NCBI GenBank assembly: GCA_035457505.1
Contig: DATIBL010000062.1
Coordinates: 1 to 18,830 of the forward strand
Source of the DNA: DATIBL01 sp035457505
GTDB lineage: Bacteria; Patescibacteriota; Minisyncoccia; Phycocordibacterales; UBA6899
Direction of reading: 5' to 3'
DNA: 18,830 nt
Shown here: positions 13,965 through 18,830 of the stretch, piece after piece
Numbering within the stretch: the stretch's first letter is position 1
Layout: every line of letters begins with the position of its first letter
Made by a program: the position numbers and the translations under genes
Notes under the pieces: generated by a model
Seen by the model: only the letters and a program-made list of their open reading frames with translations
Database searches by the model: none
What the model was told of the DNA's origin: nothing

Positions 13965-14506
13965 TGAAAGAAGGCGCACGTCACCAAGAGAGAAGCGATC
14001 TAGGGCTCGATTCTAAGCGAGAGAGAGCCGAACATATACTCACACAGCTTCGAGACTATGCCGAACAGGGGTATCTCTTCCATGGAGGAAAGACCCGCGT
14101 CGATGTGCTTGAGCCTCGACAGGCACATGATGATGACCCCGATCGTCGGACGGGAAAGGCTCGTGCGGTCTATGCGACCGATGATATTCGCATTCCGATC
14201 GTGATGGCACTTTTTGAGAAAGCAGACCCTGCTCTCTCTGGTTGGCAGAGCTCATATACCACGGCGGAAGACGGAACGCTCCTTGTGTCGGGAGAGAACT
14301 GTACGCTTACGCAGGGCTTTATTCATGTTCTTCCGCCCGAGACGTTCGAGTCCGAAGGAGATGAACATGATCGCGAAACACTCTCCTTTGCGCCGGTTGC
14401 ACCGATCGACATTATTCCTGTTGATGCAGACGTCCTTGCGTTTCTTGATGGCATTTCGATCGATCCCGTGCTGATGCAAAACGCTCCGCAGAGTGCGGAG
14501 CGCTAG
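13961..14506 (+). CDS. Unknown protein coupled to clpB, possible ADP-ribosyltransferase fold
   Basis: A 181-residue protein whose ATG (13961) overlaps the clpB stop in ATGA; a second ATG at 13964 is possible. A charged N-terminal helix (1-35) is followed by YLFHGGKTRVDVLEPRQA (38-55), then AVYATDDIRIPIVMALF (69-85), then GFIHVLPPETFE (119-130) and VAPIDIIPVDADVLAFLDG. The order of an (F/Y)HG strand, a (V)YAT strand and a later strand resembles ART-superfamily and small FHG..VYAT proteins, with H41 and Y71 as candidate ligand residues; I see no proven catalytic glutamate. This is weak fold-level similarity, not a confirmed function. Its last codons form the terminator of the convergent gene. 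Confidence 0.7.
   Translation: MMKEGARHQERSDLGLDSKRERAEHILTQLRDYAEQGYLFHGGKTRVDVLEPRQAHDDDPDRRTGKARAVYATDDIRIPIVMALFEKADPALSGWQSSYTTAEDGTLLVSGENCTLTQGFIHVLPPETFESEGDEHDRETLSFAPVAPIDIIPVDADVLAFLDGISIDPVLMQNAPQSAER
14478..14502 (-). terminator. Terminator of the minus-strand secreted-protein gene, inside the opposing coding sequence
   Basis: CGCTCCGC (14482-14489), loop of 5, GCGGAGCG (14495-14502). On the minus strand it is followed by TTTT (complement of 14481-14478). The plus strand has no T-run. It starts right after the TAG stop of the minus gene and lies within the last codons of the clpB-coupled gene. Confidence 0.6.
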
Positions 14507-14958
14507 GGGGCGGTCGAGGGGGGAGTCGCATCGGTGCGGTCAAGCGTGAGCGTGCCGGGAAAACCGAACACGCGCATGGTTCCCGTCGTCGGGAGGCCGC
14601 GAGAAACATCAAAGGCGACCTTGATTCCGATCGTGAAGAAGCGCGAGCAGGATCGCTCGAAAACCTCGGCGGAGACCCTTACCTGTGTGCCGCGGAGCTT
14701 TCCGCGAAACGGGATGCTTGTGGCGCGGCAGCCGTTGTCGCTCGCAAGCGAGAGCGTGCCGAAGATCTGTTCGCCGTCGACGCGGTGGATCGTGACGTCA
14801 AAGCGCCCATGATCGTATCCGTTGTCCATGCGCCAATCGCCGGTGAGTGCCAGTCCGACGAGCTCAATTGCTTTCGGCTGCGGCGGTTCGATGGCAAAAG
14901 CGGGAGTTGAGCCAAAAACGAGCATCGCGAAGAGCGATCGGAGGAGAAGACGAAGCAC
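14503..14958 (-). CDS. Small secreted protein of unknown function
   Basis: A 151-residue protein starting at GTG 14958, chosen because AGGAG lies 5 nt upstream and the N-terminus then forms a typical signal peptide (LRLLLRSLFAMLVFGSTPAFA, cleavage after AFA at about 22). The frame is open to 15075, but that extension would hide the signal and cover the divergent promoter. The mature part looks all-beta: ALTGDWRMDNGYDHGRFDVTIHRVDG, IFGTLSLASDNGCRATSIPFRGKL, TMRVFGFPGTLTLDRT. It has two cysteines (NGCR and RSCS) that could form a disulfide. No family is recognised. Its stop and that of the convergent gene share the palindrome CTAG. Confidence 0.72.
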   Translation of the reverse strand: MLRLLLRSLFAMLVFGSTPAFAIEPPQPKAIELVGLALTGDWRMDNGYDHGRFDVTIHRVDGEQIFGTLSLASDNGCRATSIPFRGKLRGTQVRVSAEVFERSCSRFFTIGIKVAFDVSRGLPTTGTMRVFGFPGTLTLDRTDATPPSTAP

Positions 14959-15027
14959 GGCCGCTCCTGGAGCATCTTCTTCCACCGTATCACGAGCGTG
15001 CCGCCCTGCGAACTCTCTCCAGGCGGG

Positions 15028-15056
15028 TTGCCCGCTCGCCGCGCCGCGATTATACT
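15028..15056 (+). promoter_or_regulatory. Promoter of the propeptide-like gene, probably giving a leaderless mRNA
   Basis: TTGCCC (15028-15033), exactly 17 nt, TATACT (15051-15056). The ATG at 15063 is only 6 nt beyond the -10 box, so transcription should begin at or next to the start codon. The minus strand has TATAAT at 15054-15049, which could serve the divergent secreted-protein gene about 90 nt away. Confidence 0.65.
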
Positions 15057-15062
15057 CACGAT

Positions 15063-15611
15063 ATGAATACGGCATGGAACAGCAAGCGCATGGTCGAGGT
15101 CGCGACGATCCTCGTCCTTATTGGCGGAGGGTATTGGTATTTCACGTCGACCGATTCGTCGTCGGGGGAACTTCCGTCGGCCCCAGGCGTCACCCCAGGT
15201 GCGGGCGTTTCCGCGATCCCGCCGAACGGCGAACCGGCGCTCCCGGTTCCGGTGGGCGTTTCTGCGATCGTCGTCGATCCGGCGAACGGGCAGGAATTCC
15301 TGTCGAATCAGATCATTGTCGGGTTTAAGCTTGATGCCGATCAGGATGACGTGATCAAAGCGCTCGCATCGGTCGATGGCGTCATGCTGCAGCGATTCAC
15401 CAATGTTCCGCTGCTTCTCGTGAGCGTTCCCGATCAGGGAGATGGCAAGATCGCGCTCGCGGCAGTAGAAAAGTTGAAACGCAACTCGCTCGTCGAGACA
15501 GCAGAGCCGAATTATGTGACGACGCTCTCTGGCGTGAACGATGCAAGTGGCGGCACCGTGCTCACTGGCACTGACGACGAAAACGCCGCCCCACGGGGAG
15601 CGGCGGAATGA
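15063..15611 (+). CDS. Membrane-anchored stand-alone propeptide/inhibitor I9-like domain
   Basis: A 182-residue protein. A signal-anchor (about 12-27, VATILVLIGGGYWYF) is followed by a Pro/Gly/Ser-rich linker (30-65). A domain of about 80 residues then matches subtilisin-type propeptides (fervidolysin-like prodomain/I9): NQIIVGFKLDADQDDVIKAL, VMLQRFTNVPLLLVSVP and NSLVETAEPNYVTTL, the last being the usual AEPNY ending before a protease catalytic domain. Here no peptidase follows: after about 15 flexible residues the chain stops. It may inhibit or fold a subtilase encoded elsewhere, or be a relic. The frame is open upstream to 14847, but the promoter placement and anchor support ATG 15063. Confidence 0.8.
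   Translation: MNTAWNSKRMVEVATILVLIGGGYWYFTSTDSSSGELPSAPGVTPGAGVSAIPPNGEPALPVPVGVSAIVVDPANGQEFLSNQIIVGFKLDADQDDVIKALASVDGVMLQRFTNVPLLLVSVPDQGDGKIALAAVEKLKRNSLVETAEPNYVTTLSGVNDASGGTVLTGTDDENAAPRGAAE
15580..15605 (-). terminator. Possible terminator of the FeS-motif gene, inside the opposing coding sequence
   Basis: CGCCGC-CCC (15584-15592) pairs with GGG-A-GCGGCG (15596-15605), with one bulged A. On the minus strand it is followed by TTTT. It lies 17 nt after the stop of the minus-strand gene and within the last codons of the plus-strand gene ending at 15611, as at 14478-14502. Confidence 0.5.
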
Positions 15612-15621
15612 GGCGCGAGCG

Positions 15622-16599
15622 CTAGAACGCGGTCGTTCTCAGGATGCCCTGGAAAGCCAGGGTATCTTTTTTGCAGCCTTGTGCGAACGAACAGATATTG
15701 CATCCGGGAGTGGTGCTTTCGGAGCACGTCGTCCCGAGCGTTTTCATGACATACTCTGTCCGCGCAATTGCGATCTTCGCTTTATCCGACAGCGCGAGCG
15801 CGGCAAATGCGGCGGCGGCACGTATGCGTTCCGCGACCTGGGGCCGGAGCTCCTTTCGGAGAATGTTGTCGCCGCGTTCATGCGGACCGAGAACGACCAT
15901 CCCCATCCGGAGCACAATACGGACAAGATCTTCGTCGAGAATGACCGCGCTTCTGAGCACGTCGCTTGGCCGAAGGAAATGCTCGGGTCGCATGGTGAGG
16001 AACCGTGCAAGACGCGTCGCCTTGGAACGAAGCGGGTCTTCGCGAAAGCCCGGGATGAGACTGAGCATGGAGAAGAGCGCGGCGACCGGATCAGGAAGTG
16101 TGGCACAGCGCTCGATGAGCGTGCGCGGGGTAAGGGCCGAGGCGGTAAACCATGCGCCATAGCTCCGGGTGAGCTGCCAGCGCTCGCCGATGTCCGAAAG
16201 CGGGATCGGTCCGGAAGCGTCGGAGAAGATCCGCATGAACTCTGGGAACGAGATCCGCGCAAGGCGATCCGGGCGAAACACATCCGGATCGCGAGCGAGC
16301 GCATCATGTGCAAGAGAGCAGATGAGATTCGATCCTCTCGGCCAGTCGCGCGCGCTTCCGGTGATCGGACGGGTCCACGCGTTCGCCGCAAGGTCGGGGC
16401 GGTAGGCGAGCCGATGCAGCCCGCAATGCTGGAGCGTCGCAAAAAAGAAGTGGTCGATCGCCTCCGGGGCTCCGACGGGAAAGTACTGTTTCACCGGGAA
16501 GAGGAACTCCTCCGGGGGAAGGATCTTCTCGTAGGCGCAAAACGTCTTTGCGATGTGCACGATTCGTGCGAGCGAAATGTGCGGTTTTCCGATCATCAT
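15622..16599 (-). CDS. Unknown protein with a C-terminal Nth/MutY-like four-cysteine [4Fe-4S] motif
   Basis: A 325-residue soluble protein ending in C292-X7-C300-X2-C303-X5-C309, nearly the iron-sulfur loop of endonuclease III/MutY (C-X6-C-X2-C-X5-C). About 65 residues before it, VILDEDLVRIVLRMGMVVLG resembles the region of HhH-GPD glycosylases that holds the catalytic Asp (VDTHVxRVxxRLG), so a very divergent DNA glycosylase is possible. The N-terminal half (PPEEFLFPVKQYFPVGAPEAIDHFFFATLQHCG) is not recognised, and I do not see a clear helix-hairpin-helix. ATG ATG at 16599-16594 has GGAG 7 nt upstream. It could instead be another FeS-loop protein of unknown role. Confidence 0.78.
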   Translation of the reverse strand: MMIGKPHISLARIVHIAKTFCAYEKILPPEEFLFPVKQYFPVGAPEAIDHFFFATLQHCGLHRLAYRPDLAANAWTRPITGSARDWPRGSNLICSLAHDALARDPDVFRPDRLARISFPEFMRIFSDASGPIPLSDIGERWQLTRSYGAWFTASALTPRTLIERCATLPDPVAALFSMLSLIPGFREDPLRSKATRLARFLTMRPEHFLRPSDVLRSAVILDEDLVRIVLRMGMVVLGPHERGDNILRKELRPQVAERIRAAAAFAALALSDKAKIAIARTEYVMKTLGTTCSESTTPGCNICSFAQGCKKDTLAFQGILRTTAF

Positions 16600-16625
16600 G
16601 ATCGGGCTCCGGAACCTCTGGATGC

Positions 16626-16656
16626 ACGCTAGCAGATGCGTGCAAAGTTATCCACA
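16626..16656 (-). promoter_or_regulatory. Extended -10 promoter with a DnaA-box match at the -35 position
   Basis: Minus strand TGCTAGCGT (16634-16626) lies about 26 nt before the ATG at 16599. The -35 position is occupied by TGTGGATAA (complement of TTATCCACA, 16648-16656), a perfect match to the consensus DnaA box, 16 nt before the -10 hexamer. No TTGACA-like hexamer is present there. Confidence 0.4.
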
Positions 16657-16673
16657 CCTTTCTTCCGAAAAGA

Positions 16674-16702
16674 TTGTTGTCGCCTTTCATGAGCGATATA
16701 AT
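16674..16702 (+). promoter_or_regulatory. Plus-strand promoter inside the intergenic region
   Basis: TTGTTG (16674-16679), 17 nt, TATAAT (16697-16702). A transcript from about 16709 would cross the hairpins at 16733-16762 and 16782-16800 and the large rod-like structure at 16817-16942 before reaching the HD-domain gene. Confidence 0.5.
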
Positions 16703-16781
16703 TCCATCGTATTCAACTGCATGCGGATCGGATTAGGCCCCGAACGTATGCGCAAGGCCTAAAGATTGGGTACATGTGAGC

Positions 16782-16800
16782 CGACAGCCAAAAGCTGTCG
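16782..16800. other. Stem-loop
   Basis: CGACAGC (16782-16788), loop CAAAA, GCTGTCG (16794-16800): a perfect 7-bp stem followed on the plus strand by CCTTTCATTTAT, which is only loosely T-rich. It could be a weak terminator or part of a structured RNA. A second pair, TTAGGCC (16733-16739) with GGCCTAA (16756-16762), lies just upstream. Confidence 0.5.
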
Positions 16801-16816
16801 CCTTTCATTTATGGGC

Positions 16817-16942
16817 GCGGAAGCTCAAAAATCTATGACCTTCTTCGTTATGGGGCCCCATCGCCTCGTCACCATATGCAGCATATGGTTCCTTCGGACG
16901 ATCGCCCCATGTCTCGAATCTCATAGATTTTTACGCTTCCGC
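16817..16942. ncRNA. Rod-like inverted-repeat structure, candidate structured RNA or MITE-like element
   Basis: Nested pairing runs through the whole 126 nt: 16817-16824 with 16935-16942 (8 bp), 16827-16838 with 16921-16932 (12 bp), 16844-16847 with 16915-16918 (4 bp), ATGGGGC 16850-16856 with GCCCCAT 16904-16910, CGTC 16867-16870 with GACG 16897-16900, and apical ACCATATG 16871-16878 with CATATGGT 16882-16889. That is about 43 base pairs with small internal loops, far beyond chance. A promoter lies upstream on the plus strand. The single rod with an internal bubble recalls 6S-type RNA in outline, but no known signature is seen. A small non-autonomous element with 22-bp terminal inverted repeats is the main alternative. 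Confidence 0.55.
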
Positions 16943-17013
16943 CAGATGTTCCTCATCCGCTTTTTCTCCTAAATTTTCACCGTACTTTCGCTTTATGCCG
17001 GAACTATACTTGG

Positions 17014-17041
17014 TTGCCGGTTTTTTTCTTCGTGATAGGAT
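17014..17041 (+). promoter_or_regulatory. Promoter of the HD-domain gene
   Basis: TTGCCG (17014-17019), 16 nt, TAGGAT (17036-17041) with TGA before it as an extended -10. The ATG at 17075 follows with AAGGAGAGG as a strong SD. An alternative -10, TATACT, lies at 17005-17010. Confidence 0.45.
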
Positions 17042-17074
17042 CGGGGCGGAATCGTTCATCGGAAAGGAGAGGCG

Positions 17075-17853
17075 ATGCGCTACAGCTATCCGTTCCTGGA
17101 ACATGCCGGGAATCGCGAAGCGTTCTTCCGCAGGATCAAAGAGCTCTATCCATCCACCGATGAGCGGTATCAGCGCATCTCGCATGCGTACAACACCGCC
17201 AAGGATACGTTCCGGCATGTGATCCGGGAGGATGGCGATCGGTACTTCGAGCATCTGCGCGCAGTCGCACTGATCTTGATCGTGTATCTCCGGATCTCAT
17301 TGTCGCAGCGCTCCTGCACGATATCGTGGAGGATTGCCCGCAGTGGCCGAACGAACGCGTGCGCGCCGAATTTGGCAAACGCGTTGCCGATCTCTTGGGA
17401 TGGCTCTCGAAGCCGTCCAAGGCGGAGTATCCCGAAAAGGCTGATCGCGATCGTATCTATCATGCCCGTCTCGCATCTGCCCCGCGCGATGTTCTCATCA
17501 TCAAGCTCCCGGATCGCCTGCACAATATGCTTACCCTCGCTGCGTGCGATCCCGAGAAGCGCCAGCGGAAACTCGAAGAAACGCGGCGGTACTACCTCCC
17601 GCTCGCCGAGCGCGAGATCCTCTTGATCCATGAACTCGAAGATGCGCTTGCTGCGATCGAAGCGACGCTCCCGCCTCCGGTGATTGCGATTGCAACACAC
17701 ATGCCTCATGCCATCCCCGAACCCTCCGCTGTACAAGGCGCGCCTGAGCAGAAGAAGCGGAAAGAGAAGCGCAGAGGCAGAGAACTCCCTTCCGATGCAT
17801 CGCAGATCGAAGATGCGCCTGCTGCGCCAGATTGCGGCGGCGGCGCGGATTAG
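17075..17853 (+). pseudogene. RelA/SpoT-type HD-domain protein, split by a -1 frameshift near 17285
   Basis: Two overlapping frames together encode one HD phosphohydrolase-like domain. Frame A from ATG 17075 gives MRYSYPFLEHAGNREAFFRRI, YQRISHAYNTAKDTFRH and YFEHLRAVALILIVYL, including the first His ligand. Family similarity then continues in the -1 frame, open from 17164: SPDLIVAALLHDIVEDCPQW with the HD pair, then VADLLGWLSKP, VLIIKLPDRLHNMLTL and the ETRRYYLPLAE helix, to TAG 17851. The lost base lies about 17270-17295. No homopolymer or slippery heptamer is seen there. After the domain is a lysine/arginine-rich, low-complexity tail. No synthetase domain follows, so it would be a stand-alone (p)ppGpp-hydrolase-like or other HD protein. 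It may be a real pseudogene or a sequencing/assembly error. The downstream part could restart at GTG 17326. Confidence 0.75.
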
Positions 17854-17860
17854 CCAGGCA

Positions 17861-17893
17861 AAAGCGGCACACGATGTGCCGCTTTATCTTTTT
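17861..17893 (+). terminator. Rho-independent terminator of the HD-domain gene
   Basis: A perfect 11-bp stem AAAGCGGCACA (17861-17871), loop CGA, TGTGCCGCTTT (17875-17885), then ATCTTTTT. It ends 29 nt before the guaB start. Confidence 0.88.
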
Positions 17894-17907
17894 CCAGCGA
17901 TATCGGC

Positions 17908-17913
17908 TATACT
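17908..17913 (+). promoter_or_regulatory. -10 box of guaB, near-leaderless
   Basis: TATACT with only 8 nt before the ATG at 17922, so the 5' leader would be about 1-3 nt. No SD is present in that space and no good -35 is visible in the T-rich terminator region upstream. Confidence 0.5.
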
Positions 17914-17921
17914 CGGGGCAT

Positions 17922-18830
17922 ATGGAGATCCGCGAGGGACTCACGTTCGATGATGTGCTCCTCGTGCCGAAACACTCGGACGTGTATTCGCGCAAGGACG
18001 TCGACACCTCCGCTCGCCTCACGCGCGATCTCTCACTCAATATTCCGCTTGTGTCCGCCAATATGGACACCGTGACCGAGTCTGCTATGGCTCGGGCGAT
18101 GGCGCGCGCCGGCGGGATCGGCATCATTCATCGGTTCCTCTCGATCGAGCGCCAGGCCGAGGAGGTCCGCGCAGTGAAGCGTGCCGAGAACGCGGTGATC
18201 GAGGACCCGCTCACGATCGGTCCGGATGAGACGCTCGGAGCAGTGCGCAAGCTCATGAAGCAGGAGAGCGTGTCGGGATTTCCGGTTGTCGAGATCGTAC
18301 GGGGGAAAAAGAAGCTCGTGGGCATCCTGACCGGCCGCGATCTTTTGTTCGAATCCGACAACGCGCTCCGCGTCCGCGATCTCATGACAACGCGCGTGAT
18401 CACCGCTCCGCCATCGATCGAGGTGGAGGAGGCGAAAAAACTTTTGCATAAGCATCGCATCGAAAAGCTTCCGCTGGTCGGGAAAGACGGAACGCTCGCA
18501 GGGCTGATGACGCTCAAAGATCTCCTGAAGCGCATCGACAACCCGCACGCCGCGAAGGATAAGAAAGGGCGTCTGCTTGTGGGCGCCGCCGTCGGCGTCA
18601 AAGACGAAACGCTCGAGCGCACCGAAAAGCTGCTTGAGGTCGGGGCGGATGTGATCGTGATCGATATCGCACATGGCCACAATGTCCGCGCGATCGAAAC
18701 GACGAAGCTCCTGCGCTCGACGTTCGGATCGAAGATCCAGATCATTGCGGGCAATATCGCGACGGCCGAGGCCGCGGAGGATCTCGCCAAAGCGGGTGCG
18801 GACGGACTCAAGGTCGGCATCGGCCCGGGG
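17922..18830 (+). CDS. guaB: IMP dehydrogenase, N-terminal 303 residues (cut by the window end)
   Basis: The protein begins MEIREGLTFDDVLLVPKHSDV, the standard IMPDH start, then NIPLVSANMDTVTESAMARAMARAGGIGIIH. Two CBS domains (about 93-205, the Bateman module) include SGFPVVE, LVGILTGRDLLF, LMTTRVITAPPSIEVEEA and IEKLPLV. The barrel resumes with LLVGAAVGVKDETLERTEKLLEVGADVIVIDIAHGH and IIAGNIATAEAAEDL. The window ends at GADGLKVGIGPG, immediately before the catalytic-loop serine and cysteine (usual GIGPGSIC). It converts IMP to XMP with NAD, the committed step of GTP synthesis. The CBS module is intact, so nucleotide control is likely. No SD is seen; the -10 box is 8 nt upstream. Confidence 0.97.
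   Translation, partial: MEIREGLTFDDVLLVPKHSDVYSRKDVDTSARLTRDLSLNIPLVSANMDTVTESAMARAMARAGGIGIIHRFLSIERQAEEVRAVKRAENAVIEDPLTIGPDETLGAVRKLMKQESVSGFPVVEIVRGKKKLVGILTGRDLLFESDNALRVRDLMTTRVITAPPSIEVEEAKKLLHKHRIEKLPLVGKDGTLAGLMTLKDLLKRIDNPHAAKDKKGRLLVGAAVGVKDETLERTEKLLEVGADVIVIDIAHGHNVRAIETTKLLRSTFGSKIQIIAGNIATAEAAEDLAKAGADGLKVGIGPG

Larger units (their letters stand above)
16600..17074. other. 475-bp intergenic region without a convincing protein gene
   Basis: Apart from the promoter, DnaA-box, stem-loop and rod-like elements listed separately, it has TATACT at 17005-17010 (plus), TATAGT at 17008-17003 (minus) and a T-run at 16961-16965. Short frames exist on both strands but overlap the inverted repeats. 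This is the longest gene-free stretch of the window. Confidence 0.6.

Noticed and set aside
11448..13979. Long minus-strand frames of 429 and 383 residues
   Set aside because: They are complementary to clpB, whose plus-strand identity is certain.
15541..16632. A 363-residue plus-strand frame
   Set aside because: It is antisense to the FeS-motif gene, which has an SD, a cysteine motif and a terminator; the plus frame is low-complexity and charged.
16648..16656. Replication origin
   Set aside because: Only one DnaA-box match is seen, with no AT-rich unwinding region and no dnaA, dnaN or gyrase genes nearby.
16700..16970. tmRNA, RNase P RNA or SRP RNA
   Set aside because: No tRNA-like ends with ACCA, no tag-peptide frame, no RNase P conserved segments and no SRP GGAA tetraloop motif were seen.
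16766..16972. A 68-residue plus-strand frame (TTG start) through the inverted repeats
   Set aside because: It has no SD and its sequence is dictated by the palindromic structure; non-coding RNA or a repeat explains it better.
1..18830. CRISPR array, insertion sequence or prophage
   Set aside because: No regularly spaced direct repeats, transposase, integrase or phage structural genes were found.

Overview
This is a bacterial chromosomal window, GC-rich by eye. It holds housekeeping genes (clpB, mscL, the start of guaB), an envelope-protein cluster, a two-component system and several small unrecognised genes. There are no transposases, phage genes, tRNAs, rRNA or CRISPR. Many starts lack a Shine-Dalgarno sequence, some -10 boxes lie only 6-8 nt before the start codon, and genes are short and tightly packed. 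This would fit an uncultured lineage such as Patescibacteria (CPR), but that is an inference and no marker here proves it.

Layout. 1-168: C-terminal end of an unknown gene with a strong terminator. 287-3773 (minus): a three-gene unit of membrane-anchored periplasmic-binding-type protein, membrane histidine kinase and a response regulator made only of two receiver domains. 3895-4002 (minus): a 35-residue membrane peptide with its own promoter, SD and terminator. It is divergent from an alpha/beta hydrolase (4127-5200), and a perfect TTGACC inverted repeat lies between them. 5288-8980 (plus): mscL, a DedA-family gene, a YjdF/DUF2238-like gene, an L,D-transpeptidase fused to a catalytically degenerate D,D-carboxypeptidase-like domain, and an unknown membrane protein. 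An unknown soluble gene (9036-9695) with a terminator follows. 9725-10786 (minus): an SGNH hydrolase and a small nucleoside-deoxyribosyltransferase-like protein.

10900-14506 (plus): a small unknown gene, then clpB overlapping by 4 nt a gene for a possible ADP-ribosyltransferase-fold protein. 14503-14958 (minus): a small secreted protein. 15063-15611 (plus): a membrane-anchored, stand-alone protease-propeptide-like domain. 15622-16599 (minus): a protein ending in a Nth/MutY-like four-cysteine motif. 16600-17074 has no convincing protein gene but contains a rod-like inverted-repeat structure, a promoter and a perfect DnaA-box match. 17075-17853: a RelA/SpoT-type HD-domain gene split by a frameshift. 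17922-18830: the first 303 codons of guaB, cut off just before the catalytic cysteine.

The most interesting points are the pseudo-carboxypeptidase fusion, the clpB-coupled ART-like gene, the lone propeptide domain, the structured intergenic element at 16817-16942, the transporter-less binding-protein/kinase/double-receiver system, a recurrent TGCTAG-type extended -10 motif, and a several-fold excess of GATC sites.
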